Assembly (NCBI RefSeq): GCF_913063105.1
Contig: NZ_CAJXYQ010000003.1
Location: 1-64,000 of the forward strand
DNA: 64,000 nt
DNA from: an uncultured Draconibacterium sp.
GTDB lineage: Bacteria; Bacteroidota; Bacteroidia; Bacteroidales; Prolixibacteraceae
Direction of reading: 5' to 3'
The first letter of the stretch is position 1; every line of letters starts with the position of its first letter. The notes under the pieces were generated by a model, which made no database searches, was not told the origin of the DNA, and saw nothing but the letters and a program-made list of their open reading frames with translations. Shown here piece by piece: positions 51,868 through 60,927 of this stretch. Both the position numbers and the translations under genes were made by a program.

Positions 51868-53406
51868 ATGTTAGTTAAAACCTTCGGAAGTGCAGTATTT
51901 GGGATCGATGCTACAACCATTACCATTGAAGTAGATGTAACCACTGGAATTAAATTCCTGCTTGTTGGCTTGCCCGACAGTGCTGTAAAAGAAAGTCAGC
52001 AACGAATTGAATCGGCCCTGCGTTTAAATGGTTACAAATGGCCTAAAAAGAAAATCATTATCAATATGGCCCCTGCCGATATCCGGAAAGAAGGATCGGC
52101 TTATGATTTAACGCTGGCAGCAGCTGTTTTGGCGGCATCGGGTCAAATTAATTCAGAAAAACTGGCCAGGTATGTTTTAATGGGCGAACTTTCGCTTGAT
52201 GGTACTTTGCAACCTATAAAGGGGGTGCTGCCCATCGCGATAAATGCACGTAAAGAAGAATTTGAAGGCCTGATTTTGCCCAAACAAAATGCACGCGAAG
52301 CCGCTGTAGTCGACCGGCTTAAAGTGTATGGTGCCGAAAATATTACGGAAGTGATTGACTTTTTGAATGATGAAAGCAAACTTGAACAAACAGTTATTGA
52401 TACCAGAGCCGAGTTTTACGCTCAAATAAATAATAACCCGCTCGATTTTGCAGACGTTAAAGGACAGGAGAATGTAAAACGCGCCCTGGAGATTGCAGCT
52501 GCAGGCTCGCATAACATCATTTTGGTTGGCCCACCCGGATCGGGAAAAACCATGTTGGCCAAACGAATACCGACAGTTTTGCCACCTTTTTCGTTAAAAG
52601 AAGCGCTGGAAACCACAAAAATTCATTCGGTTGCCGGCAAAATCGATAAAGAAACTGCGCTGATGACCCGCAGGCCATTCCGTTCGCCACACCACACTAT
52701 ATCTGACGTAGCTTTGGTAGGTGGTGGAAATTATCCACAACCCGGAGAAATTAGCCTGGCGCAAAATGGCGTTTTATTTTTAGATGAATTGCCCGAATTT
52801 AAACGAACAGTGCTGGAAGTTATGCGCCAACCGCTTGAAGACCGCAATATTACCATTTCGCGAGCCAGATTCTCGGTGGAGTATCCGGCAAGTTTTATGC
52901 TGGTTGCGTCAATGAATCCCTGTCCGTGTGGTTATTATAATCACCCTACTAAAGAGTGCGTTTGTGCCCCCGGTGTGGTGCAAAAGTACCTCAATAAAAT
53001 TTCTGGGCCGCTACTCGATCGTATCGATATTCACCTTGAAGTAGTTCCCGTTCCGTTCAAAAAACTCTCTGAAATGGAATCATCGGAAAGTAGTGAAGCC
53101 GTTCGGGAAAGGGTGTTGGCTGCCCGAAAAATTCAGGAACAACGTTTTGAAACACATAAAGGCGTTTATGCCAATGCACAAATGAGTTCAAAACTCATAC
53201 GCGAATATGTAGTGCTGGATAGCGAAAGTAACGAATTGATTAAAAATGCGATGGATCGACTGGGATTATCGGCTCGTGCCTACGATCGCATACTGAAAGT
53301 GTCGCGCACGATTGCCGACCTGGAGGGCGAAGAGCAGGTGCAGGCACATCACTTGTCAGAAGCTATTCATTACCGTAGCCTGGATCGGGAGAATTGGGGT
53401 GGGTAG
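51868..53406 (+). CDS. comM: YifB/ComM-family Mg-chelatase-like AAA ATPase
   Basis: An ATPase of 512 residues with an N-terminal Lon-protease-like (ChlI) domain (about 1-170), a central AAA module with Walker A GPPGSGKT at 221-228 and Walker B-type LFLDELPEF near 306-314, a zinc-like cysteine cluster (CPCGYYNHPTKECVC near 352-366), and a C-terminal MgChl domain. ComM in Vibrio and others helps branch migration in natural transformation. The assignment of that role here is from the family; no other competence gene is seen. Confidence 0.92.
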   Translation: MLVKTFGSAVFGIDATTITIEVDVTTGIKFLLVGLPDSAVKESQQRIESALRLNGYKWPKKKIIINMAPADIRKEGSAYDLTLAAAVLAASGQINSEKLARYVLMGELSLDGTLQPIKGVLPIAINARKEEFEGLILPKQNAREAAVVDRLKVYGAENITEVIDFLNDESKLEQTVIDTRAEFYAQINNNPLDFADVKGQENVKRALEIAAAGSHNIILVGPPGSGKTMLAKRIPTVLPPFSLKEALETTKIHSVAGKIDKETALMTRRPFRSPHHTISDVALVGGGNYPQPGEISLAQNGVLFLDELPEFKRTVLEVMRQPLEDRNITISRARFSVEYPASFMLVASMNPCPCGYYNHPTKECVCAPGVVQKYLNKISGPLLDRIDIHLEVVPVPFKKLSEMESSESSEAVRERVLAARKIQEQRFETHKGVYANAQMSSKLIREYVVLDSESNELIKNAMDRLGLSARAYDRILKVSRTIADLEGEEQVQAHHLSEAIHYRSLDRENWGG

Positions 53407-53602
53407 GCATCAACTATCGTGATGGTCGCAATCCAAATGAGACTCGCTGATTAGCCAAAAAACGCTGCTTTTACCTTCTCTGACTTGCTTGATGAAGCCC
53501 CGGCTTGATTTTTAATCGGTGCCCTAAAGTTGTAAAGAATATTGTCTTTTAAACAATAAGTAAATTTCGTATCTTCAAAGCCTAAATCAATACAACCATA
53601 CC

Positions 53603-55234
53603 ATGAAAAAAACTGTCATTTTTGTACTCTTTTTCTGGAGTAGTTTTTCCCTGGGTTTTGCACAAAGTATTCATATTAATTCGTTGGGGTTTTTAACTGA
53701 TGGCCCCAAAACAGCTGCTATTCCGAAATCCTGTACTTCATTTCAACTTGTTTCAGTTTCATCCGGAGAAATTGTTTTTGAAGGTAACGCTACAGGGCCA
53801 ATTTTCCAGGAAGACGTTAATCAGGAAGTATGGAGAATTGATTTTTCCGATTTTCAAGAACCGGGAGAATATATACTGAAAGTACCCGGAATTGGTCAAA
53901 GCCATGAATTTACCATTGCTACTGATGCTTTTAATTTTGCAGCCAAAACAAGTATGCGTGCCTTTTATTTATGGCGTTGCGGCATGGCTGTTGATGGTGA
54001 GTTTGGCGGAAACCACTACCACCAGGAGGCCTGCCATTTAAACGATGCTTACGAAGATTACATTGGCGATAAAGGTTCGAAGCGCGATGGTACAGGCGGT
54101 TGGCACGATGCCGGCGACCATGGAAAATATGTGGTAAATGCAGGAATAACAATGGGAGTATTGTTTTATGCCTGGGATCATTTTCATGCTGAATTGGAAA
54201 AAATGGATCTGGATATTCCGGAAACAGCACCCGGTTTCCCCGATTTCCTGCAGGAATTGAAGTGGGAAACTGACTGGGTTTTAAAAATGCAGTACCCCGA
54301 TGGTTCGGGCAGGGTTTCGCATAAACTAACACGAAAAAACTTTTCAGGTTTTATAATGGCCAGCGACGATCATGCCAAGCGATATTTTACCGAATGGAGT
54401 TCGGCGGCAACAGCTGATTTTGTTGCTATTATGGCTATGGCAGCACGGCATTTTAAACCCTACGATGCGGCTTATGCCAAAAAATGTCTGGATGCCGCGT
54501 GGGTAAGTTATCGTTTTCTGCAGAAAAACACGGAGCATAAACGTTTTGACCAGGGTAAATTTTCAACCGGAGGCTACCAATCAAAAGATGCTGACGACCG
54601 ACTGTGGGCAGCAGCAGAACTTTGGGAAACTACAGGTGACGAAAGCTGCCTGGCTGATTTTGAAAAAAGGGCAGCGGCAATCAACTACGAAATACTTGAA
54701 AACTGGGATTGGCAAAATGTGTCGAATCTGGGCATGTATACCTATGCCCTTTCGTTGCGCAAAGAAAAAAATGCCGAAACAGCATCATCCATAAAAAAGA
54801 ATATTATCGCCAATGCCGATGCTTTAGTAGAAAAAGGTGAGACCGATGTGTATGGGCGTACACTCGGAGGCAGGTATTACTGGGGATGTAATGGAACTGT
54901 TGCCCGACAAACCGTAAATCTGCAGGTTGCCCATTTGCTTCAGCCGGATCCAAAATATAAAAACACAGCTAATGGAATTCTCGATCATATTTTCGGAAAG
55001 AATTATTACAATCGATCGTATGTAACCGGTTTGGGCATCAACCCGCCCATGCGCCCGCACGACCGCCGTTCGGGAGCCGATAAAATTGATGCTCCCTGGC
55101 CGGGATATCTTGTTGGTGGAGGACACTCGGCTACCGATTGGGTAGATGAACAGGCCTCTTACAGTAAAAACGAAATTGCGATTAACTGGCAGGCTGCCTT
55201 GGTATATGCATTGGCGGGTTTTGTTCAATACTGA
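53603..55234 (+). CDS. Secreted glycoside hydrolase family 9 enzyme
   Basis: A secreted enzyme of 543 residues. A signal peptide (to about residue 21, LGFAQ) precedes an Ig-like CelD N-terminal module (about 22-105) and the (alpha/alpha)6 catalytic domain. The GH9 marks are GGWHDAGDHGKYV at 166-178 (nucleophile-side Asp169 and Asp172), PPMRPHDRR near 480-488 with the conserved His, and the acid Glu at about 524 in KNEIAINWQAALVYALA. GH9 enzymes are endoglucanases or related beta-glucanases, some acting on xyloglucan or exo-glucosamine chains; the exact substrate is open. Export by Sec is expected. No PUL genes (SusC/D) are adjacent. Confidence 0.92.
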   Translation: MKKTVIFVLFFWSSFSLGFAQSIHINSLGFLTDGPKTAAIPKSCTSFQLVSVSSGEIVFEGNATGPIFQEDVNQEVWRIDFSDFQEPGEYILKVPGIGQSHEFTIATDAFNFAAKTSMRAFYLWRCGMAVDGEFGGNHYHQEACHLNDAYEDYIGDKGSKRDGTGGWHDAGDHGKYVVNAGITMGVLFYAWDHFHAELEKMDLDIPETAPGFPDFLQELKWETDWVLKMQYPDGSGRVSHKLTRKNFSGFIMASDDHAKRYFTEWSSAATADFVAIMAMAARHFKPYDAAYAKKCLDAAWVSYRFLQKNTEHKRFDQGKFSTGGYQSKDADDRLWAAAELWETTGDESCLADFEKRAAAINYEILENWDWQNVSNLGMYTYALSLRKEKNAETASSIKKNIIANADALVEKGETDVYGRTLGGRYYWGCNGTVARQTVNLQVAHLLQPDPKYKNTANGILDHIFGKNYYNRSYVTGLGINPPMRPHDRRSGADKIDAPWPGYLVGGGHSATDWVDEQASYSKNEIAINWQAALVYALAGFVQY

Positions 55235-55313
55235 CTGCCAGCGTTTTTGTGTTGAATATTAGGTCGTTCTGCTAATTTCCGTTAATTTTAAAGAAATCAA
55301 AAATCAAGCACTT

Positions 55314-56780
55314 ATGGCACCATCAAAGTATCCTGTAACCCGACGAGATTTTATAAAAGTATCAGCAACAACAACGGCTGCAGTTTCTGCTATTTCGTTT
55401 GGTGGCTGTAATACCGAAAAACTGCCCGAGCCCATGAAACGTCCGTTTGGCAAGCTCGGGTTTAATGTCACTACCCTCGGGCTGGGCGGACAGGCATCTA
55501 TTCAGTGGACACCGGATGATGTTGATCCGGTTGCGATAATTTTAAAAGCTTTTTCGCTTGGCATAAATTATTTTGACACCTCAAACCTTTACCAGGAAAG
55601 CCAACTCAATTTTAATAAAGCTTTTAAAAAGCTAAACCTTATTCCGGGAGAAGAAGCTTATGATGAAAACTTGCGGAAATCTATTTGGTTAACCAGCAAA
55701 ACAGCCATGCGATGGGGAAAACCCGGTTGGCCCGAACGCGATGGTGTGCGCAACTGGAGCCAGGGCGAAAATGTAAAGTGTGCCGTTGATGATGTAAAAC
55801 GAACATTAACACAGGTTTTTGGCGATGGAAAAGGCAATTACCCAGAAGGAGCCTACCTGGATATGGTATTGTGCCACACCCTTCACAACACCGAAGAGGT
55901 AGATGTACTTTACCTGGGATTGGAAACGCCACTCGATCCGGATAGTAACTTTGGAGCACTGGTGGCACTGCGCGATTTGCGCGATGGAACAAACCTGACA
56001 GGGATGAATCCTAAAAACGAAAAACTAATCCGGCACATAGGTTTTTCGGGGCACGCCAATCCTCCGGCAATGATGGAGATGATTCAGCGTGACGAATTCG
56101 GAATTTTAGATGGTATGCTGGTGGCCATTAACGCCAACGATAAAACAAAAATGAATATGCAACACAATGTAATTCCGGTTGCAGCTGCCAAAGGAATGGG
56201 TATAATAGGGATGAAAGTTTTTGCCGATGCCGCTATGTATCATAAAGAGCCGCGGTGGTCGCAAACCCCCGACGATGTTTTTCGGAAAGTAGGTTCGCCT
56301 GAACTACCCAGTAAACCATTAATTGAGTATTCGTTAACAACGCCGGGTGTGCATACCCTGATTATTGGTATCGGACAGATTGATGATGACCCTGTAAAGT
56401 GCCAGTTGGTGCAAAATTTTTATGCCGCGCAGATTGAGACAGACGGGATGAGTAAGGACGAAAGAAAACGCATTGAACAACAGGCCAATAAAGTAAAGCC
56501 GGCAAGTAATTATTTTCAGGCTTTGGAGAGGAAACAACTGTCGGCTCCCCAAAATGTACGCCAACAGAATGGAAAATTGGTATGGGATACCTCAATTGCC
56601 GCCGATGAGCCGATCTCGCATTACGAAATTTTTCAGGATAAAAAACTAATTGGAAAAGTGGAGCATCACCCGCAAATTTTAAAAAGTAAACCTTTTAGTT
56701 TTGATTTAAAGACAAATGGAAAAATAAGTGTTGCTGCTGTTGATAAAGCCGGAAACAGAGCAGATTTTGAAATTGTTTAA
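55314..56780 (+). CDS. Tat-exported aldo/keto reductase, lipoprotein type
   Basis: A protein of 488 residues with a twin-arginine signal, TRRDFIKVSATTTAAV (residues 9-24), and a possible lipobox at FGGC (Cys32), so it should be folded, exported by Tat and lipid-anchored. The aldo/keto reductase barrel follows: Asp88 in INYFDTSNLY, Tyr93, Lys129 in WLTSKT and His188 in VLCHTL form the usual catalytic tetrad. NADPH-type FSGHANPP and GIIGMKVFAD are further on. An additional C-terminal beta domain of about 90 residues (LVWDTSIAADEPISHYEI) looks like fibronectin type III. It is downstream of the GH9 gene by 79 bases and links to tatA and tatC in this window. Substrate unknown. Confidence 0.88.
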   Translation: MAPSKYPVTRRDFIKVSATTTAAVSAISFGGCNTEKLPEPMKRPFGKLGFNVTTLGLGGQASIQWTPDDVDPVAIILKAFSLGINYFDTSNLYQESQLNFNKAFKKLNLIPGEEAYDENLRKSIWLTSKTAMRWGKPGWPERDGVRNWSQGENVKCAVDDVKRTLTQVFGDGKGNYPEGAYLDMVLCHTLHNTEEVDVLYLGLETPLDPDSNFGALVALRDLRDGTNLTGMNPKNEKLIRHIGFSGHANPPAMMEMIQRDEFGILDGMLVAINANDKTKMNMQHNVIPVAAAKGMGIIGMKVFADAAMYHKEPRWSQTPDDVFRKVGSPELPSKPLIEYSLTTPGVHTLIIGIGQIDDDPVKCQLVQNFYAAQIETDGMSKDERKRIEQQANKVKPASNYFQALERKQLSAPQNVRQQNGKLVWDTSIAADEPISHYEIFQDKKLIGKVEHHPQILKSKPFSFDLKTNGKISVAAVDKAGNRADFEIV

Positions 56781-56802
56781 TAAAAAATTAATTACATAAT
56801 GC

Positions 56803-56818
56803 AGTTCAAATTTGAACT
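56803..56818. promoter_or_regulatory. 16-bp perfect palindrome upstream of ppa
   Basis: AGTTCAAATTTGAACT is its own reverse complement. It lies 47 bases before the ppa start codon. An operator is one possibility; the AT-rich centre makes a stable RNA hairpin less likely. Confidence 0.5.
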
Positions 56819-56864
56819 AATTTAGTTACTATTGGTTTCAGAATAAAAACAAAAATTAACAATT

Positions 56865-57530
56865 ATGGTAGACAGACTTTCAGATCCTATTGGACGGCTG
56901 ATGGGGCTACGTTATAAATCACACCCCTGGCACGGTGTTTTTATTGGTGAAAATGCTCCCGAAGAATTAACTGCTTTTATAGAAGTGGTTTCAACAGATA
57001 CAGTTAAATACGAAATTGATAAAGATAGCGGTTACCTTCGCGTGGATCGGCCGCAAAAATTCTCGAATGTTGTTCCTGCGCTTTATGGTTTTATTCCGCA
57101 AACTTATTGTGGCAACAAGGTAGGCGAGTACTGTAGTGAGAAAGCAGGCCGGAAAAACATTAAAGGAGATGGCGATCCGATTGATATTTGTGTACTAACA
57201 GAAAAGGATCTGGCACACGGCGATTTGTTGGTTACCGCGCGTCCGATTGGCGGATTCCGAATGATTGATGGCGACCAGGCTGACGATAAGATTATTGCCG
57301 TTTTGGATAACGATACCGTTTATGGTCATTTTACCGATGTTAGCCAGGTGCCCGAGATTGTTATTCAACGATTAGAGCATTATTTTTTGACTTACAAAGA
57401 TATGCCTGGCGTTGACTCAAATACAGAAATTGCAGCAACTTATGGGCAGGAAGAAGCGCTTGAGGTTGTTAGGCTGTCAGTTGAAGATTACAACAATAAG
57501 TTTGCAAACTTAGGCAAACTGCTCGCATAA
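56865..57530 (+). CDS. ppa: Inorganic pyrophosphatase, family I
   Basis: Hydrolyses pyrophosphate to phosphate, pulling biosynthetic reactions forward. The 221-residue product has the family I signature GDGDPIDICVL at 101-111 with the three metal-binding Asp residues. The length is above that of the E. coli enzyme (about 175) because of an N-terminal extension of about 40 residues (MVDRLSDPIGRLMGLRYKSH), which is seen in Bacteroidota relatives. The stop codon overlaps the left arm of a perfect 17-bp terminator. A 16-bp palindrome lies upstream. Confidence 0.93.
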   Translation: MVDRLSDPIGRLMGLRYKSHPWHGVFIGENAPEELTAFIEVVSTDTVKYEIDKDSGYLRVDRPQKFSNVVPALYGFIPQTYCGNKVGEYCSEKAGRKNIKGDGDPIDICVLTEKDLAHGDLLVTARPIGGFRMIDGDQADDKIIAVLDNDTVYGHFTDVSQVPEIVIQRLEHYFLTYKDMPGVDSNTEIAATYGQEEALEVVRLSVEDYNNKFANLGKLLA

Positions 57531-57566
57531 AAAAAGGCCTGATTTTTTGAAAATCAGGCCTTTTTT
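57530..57566. terminator. Bidirectional terminator between ppa and the M14 peptidase gene
   Basis: AAAAAAGGCCTGATTTT and AAAATCAGGCCTTTTTT form a perfect 17-bp stem with a TTG loop and T-runs on both strands; the arm starts inside the ppa stop codon. Confidence 0.94.
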
Positions 57567-59309
57567 CTATTCATAAATTCGGGCTACAGGGTAACGTTTG
57601 TGCGTTTCTTCAGCCCATTCAGAGTTGTTGTAGATAAACCCGAGCTGCGCACGATGGTTTTGTGCAAATTCCGGGTCAGATGCTCGTTTATTCTCCAGCT
57701 TTTCTTCTAATTCCGGATGTTCCCTCAGGTACTTCATGGCATTTTCCTCAAATCCATACGATGAGAAATATTCACGAGTATCCAGTATCTGATCGAAGAA
57801 ATTCCAGCGGAAGAATGAATCACGGGCTTTGGGTTCCAGTAGTTCAAGCAAATATTTAATTTTCTTTTGCCGTACAGGGATTACCAGGTCGCCGGCATAG
57901 TAGTTAATCTCCTGCGTTTCGCTGCGGGTAGTAACTTTGTGGTGAAAATAGTGCCCGTTGTTTAAGTGTTCTGCATCAGAATATTCTTCAATGTAATATA
58001 CCTCTACTTCAAGTGTAGTGTCGGTGGGTAAGCGCGAAAATTCAATTTCATTAAGTTCCAGCAGTTGAATTACACCACTCCAGGCCTGTGGCAAAATGTA
58101 AAATTCCGGCACCTTTATTTCTTCGGTTGCCTTGTACTGCGTAAAATATTTGATGTTAGCGGTATATGGTTTGCTTTTATCGTAGCCAAATCGAGGGAGA
58201 CCGGTTACCGGGCTAATTTGTTCGCGATCCACCTCATAGCCTTTAAATTCAATCGTTTCAAATTTGGTGGTATCCAATTCAAAATTAATATTGTGGGTTT
58301 TTGCTTCCACCGATTCTGCAATCCCTGTTTTACGGCTTTCAATAATTTCTTTTGAATGTGCCGAGGTGAATCTTGCCAAAACTTCAATAAACTGGTAGCA
58401 TGATTTTACGCGGTCTGCATAATTTTTGTAAACATGATTTTCGGTCATCATACCATAGCTGTTAAATAAGGCGGCATAGCCTGAAGAATAGCGGGCGCTT
58501 TCCTGAGTCATTTTTATACCCATTTTAGGATCTGGGTACATCCAGCTTACATACGGGATTAATTCATAATCGCCTTTTTTCATGTTTTCGTAAAGCCCGG
58601 GTAGTAGTTTGTTTCGGATAAATTTTTCCTGGCTTGGCGGAAACATATCGGGCGATGGGGCAATCAGCGTTACACTGTATTGGTGTTCTGAGCCGTTGGT
58701 GGTGTGGGTATCCAAAAATACATCGGGGTCCCATTGGCTAAAAATCCGGTTGAAACTTTTAGCATTTTCCGAGTCGCATTTCACAAAATCACGATTAAGA
58801 TCGAGGTTGCCGGCATTGCCCCTGAAACCTGTTTCGTAAGGTGTTGTTTGCCCCGAGCGGTTGTAGGCACTGCGTTGCAACAAGCCGCCAATGCTATAGG
58901 CCGGAATAATTACAATTACGGTATTTTCCAGCAGGTCAGCCATATTGTTGTGGTTGCGTAAAATATTGTCGGCAAATTCAAGGCTGGCATCAATTCCGCA
59001 TGGCTCTCCAGCGTGAATGCCATTGTTAATCAGTAAAACGGTCTTACCCCGAGCTTTTATTTTTTCCGGGCTAAATTCGGCTTCGCTGTTAATTATGAAA
59101 GTATGCAGTGGCTTTCCAACGTCAGTTAAGCCATTTTCTATAAGCTTGGCATTGTCGTATTCCGAATCCAGCAGTTTAAACATTTCAATAATTTCGTAGT
59201 AGGTTGGGGTGTAGTTCTGCTCGTACTTAAGGTGGAGCAATGGCTTTTGTGCAAACAGCAAAAAGGGCATTGCAAAAAATGCAATGAGCAGGGCAGTTTT
59301 TTTTGTCAT
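57567..59309 (-). CDS. Secreted M14-family zinc metallocarboxypeptidase
   Basis: A secreted protein of 580 residues. A signal peptide (to about residue 20, LLFAQ) leads to the M14 domain with zinc ligands His99 and Glu102 in NNGIHAGEPCG and the third ligand His202 in LDTHTTNGSEHQ; NLDLNRDF (168-175) holds the Arg for the C-terminal carboxylate. The mature enzyme should cut C-terminal residues of peptides in the periplasm or outside. The C-terminal 250 residues are a beta-rich domain of unknown type, seen in relatives. It converges on ppa with a shared terminator. Confidence 0.9.
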   Translation of the reverse strand: MTKKTALLIAFFAMPFLLFAQKPLLHLKYEQNYTPTYYEIIEMFKLLDSEYDNAKLIENGLTDVGKPLHTFIINSEAEFSPEKIKARGKTVLLINNGIHAGEPCGIDASLEFADNILRNHNNMADLLENTVIVIIPAYSIGGLLQRSAYNRSGQTTPYETGFRGNAGNLDLNRDFVKCDSENAKSFNRIFSQWDPDVFLDTHTTNGSEHQYSVTLIAPSPDMFPPSQEKFIRNKLLPGLYENMKKGDYELIPYVSWMYPDPKMGIKMTQESARYSSGYAALFNSYGMMTENHVYKNYADRVKSCYQFIEVLARFTSAHSKEIIESRKTGIAESVEAKTHNINFELDTTKFETIEFKGYEVDREQISPVTGLPRFGYDKSKPYTANIKYFTQYKATEEIKVPEFYILPQAWSGVIQLLELNEIEFSRLPTDTTLEVEVYYIEEYSDAEHLNNGHYFHHKVTTRSETQEINYYAGDLVIPVRQKKIKYLLELLEPKARDSFFRWNFFDQILDTREYFSSYGFEENAMKYLREHPELEEKLENKRASDPEFAQNHRAQLGFIYNNSEWAEETHKRYPVARIYE

Positions 59310-59348
59310 TGTATAAAGTTTTTACAGCAAAGCTGCAGACCGCAAAAT

Positions 59349-59852
59349 TTATTTTCGCTCTAAATCTAAATAAGAATAGTTAAAGTCATTCTTTTCGTCG
59401 TATAAATCTTCACGATTAAGTTCTTTCCAGTTCTGGTAATCAATTTCAGGGAAAAATGTGTCGGCCTCAAATGGTTGATGAACCAGAGTAAGGTAAAGTT
59501 TTCCGGCCAGCGGGAAGAACTGTCGGTAAATCATTCCGCCACCAATAATAAAAGCTTCTTCTTCGTTTTTTACCTTTTCAATGGCTTCTTCAATCGAAAA
59601 TACGGTTTCGCAGCCCTCAAAAACATCCTCTTTTTTATCAGTAATAATTATGTGTCGTCGGTTGGGTAGCGGCCATTTGGGTAACGACAACAAAGTATTA
59701 CGGCCCATAATTATTGTATGTCCGCTGGTAATGGCTTTAAAACGCTTTAAATCGTTTGGTAAATGAAAAAGTAAGTCGTTGTTTTTTCCAATTGCAAAAT
59801 TCTCGGCAATGGCAACAATTATAGAGATATTCCTGTGTATTTTATTTGTCAT
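59349..59852 (-). CDS. folA: Dihydrofolate reductase
   Basis: Reduces dihydrofolate to tetrahydrofolate with NADPH, serving thymidylate and one-carbon metabolism. The 167-residue product has the catalytic Asp34 in LPNDLKRFK, the NADPH-binding IIMGRNT at 47-53, and the late GGG motif (IIGGGMIYRQF near 98-108). It lies 14 bases downstream of thyA on the same strand, the usual pair: ThyA produces the dihydrofolate that FolA reduces. The alternative trimethoprim-resistant variants look different, so plain FolA is the call. Confidence 0.93.
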   Translation of the reverse strand: MTNKIHRNISIIVAIAENFAIGKNNDLLFHLPNDLKRFKAITSGHTIIMGRNTLLSLPKWPLPNRRHIIITDKKEDVFEGCETVFSIEEAIEKVKNEEEAFIIGGGMIYRQFFPLAGKLYLTLVHQPFEADTFFPEIDYQNWKELNREDLYDEKNDFNYSYLDLERK

Positions 59853-59866
59853 TTTTTTATCAGCAT

Positions 59867-60760
59867 TTAAACGGCAACAGCACCTTTAATCAGCGGATGC
59901 GATTGGTAGCCAATTAATTCAAAGTCGTCAATTTTAAAGTCGAAAATGTTTTTTACATCCGGATTTATCTTCATGGTTGGCAGCGGGTAGGGTTCGCGCG
60001 TTAGCTGCAATTTTACCTGTTCAATATGGTTCGAGTAAATATGTACATCGCCAAAGCTGTGCACAAAATCGCCGGGTTCCAGTCCGCTTACCTGAGCTAT
60101 CATCATAGTTAACAACGCATAGGAAGCAATATTAAAAGGAACGCCTAAAAATACGTCTGCACTACGTTGGTACAGTTGGCAAGACAATTTTCCGTTGCTC
60201 ACATAAAACTGAAACAGCGTATGGCAAGGCGGCAGGCCGGCAATGGCCATTTCTTCAACTTCCGGTGGGTTCCAGGCCGAAACTATAAGGCGTCTTCCGT
60301 TGGGGCTTTCGTTGTTCTCTTGCAGGTATTTTATCTCGTTAACCACCCACTTAATCTGGTCGATGCCCGAAAAATCGCGCCATTGTTTTCCGTAAACCGG
60401 CCCCAGTTCTCCCCATGTTGCAGCAAACTGCTCATTGTTGGCTATTTTCTGCGAGAATTCGCGAATTGATTCGCCCTGAAATTCTGCACTCTGTTTGTAA
60501 CGTCGGTAAGGCCAGGCATCCCAGATGTGTACATTGTTCTGAGCAAGGTACCGAAGGTTGGTATCGCCGGCTAAAAACCAAAGCAATTCGTGAATAATGG
60601 ATTTCAGATGCAGCTTTTTTGTTGTTACTACCGGGAATCCTTCGCTCAAATCAAAACGCATTTGGTGTCCAAACCGACTGATGGTTCCTGTTCCGGTTCT
60701 ATCTTTCTTCTCTGTCCCTTTTTCCAGTATGGTCTCCAACAAATCTAAATACTGCCTCAT
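59867..60760 (-). CDS. thyA: Thymidylate synthase
   Basis: Makes dTMP from dUMP with methylene-tetrahydrofolate, leaving dihydrofolate. The 297-residue product has the catalytic Cys179 in [12 protein letters not shown], the dUMP-binding [14 protein letters not shown] before it, and the RxxSxDxxLGxPFN-type segment [13 protein letters not shown]. It is longer than the 264-residue E. coli enzyme through an insert at about 95-130, which resembles that of many other bacterial ThyA. It is paired with folA. A possible TATTTTTG box (60816-60823, minus) is 56 bases upstream. Confidence 0.94.
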   Translation of the reverse strand: MRQYLDLLETILEKGTEKKDRTGTGTISRFGHQMRFDLSEGFPVVTTKKLHLKSIIHELLWFLAGDTNLRYLAQNNVHIWDAWPYRRYKQSAEFQGESIREFSQKIANNEQFAATWGELGPVYGKQWRDFSGIDQIKWVVNEIKYLQENNESPNGRRLIVSAWNPPEVEEMAIAGLPPCHTLFQFYVSNGKLSCQLYQRSADVFLGVPFNIASYALLTMMIAQVSGLEPGDFVHSFGDVHIYSNHIEQVKLQLTREPYPLPTMKINPDVKNIFDFKIDDFELIGYQSHPLIKGAVAV

Positions 60761-60815
60761 TTCTATTTTTTAAGTAGCACACCTTCTGACAAAGCGGCTT
60801 GTACTATTTCTCCTG

Positions 60816-60823
60816 CAAAAATA
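60816..60823 (-). promoter_or_regulatory. -7 promoter box of thyA-folA
   Basis: Minus-strand TATTTTTG fits TAnnTTTG at a plausible distance (about 56 bases) from thyA; no clear -33 element. Confidence 0.35.
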
Positions 60824-60927
60824 ATTGATCAAAAGAATCTGCTTTCTGTTTCACCGGTATAAATATTCACAATTGCCCTAAGTTTGTTAACGGCTGAGGT
60901 TTTCAATTTAAGGGTTCAATTGTTTTC

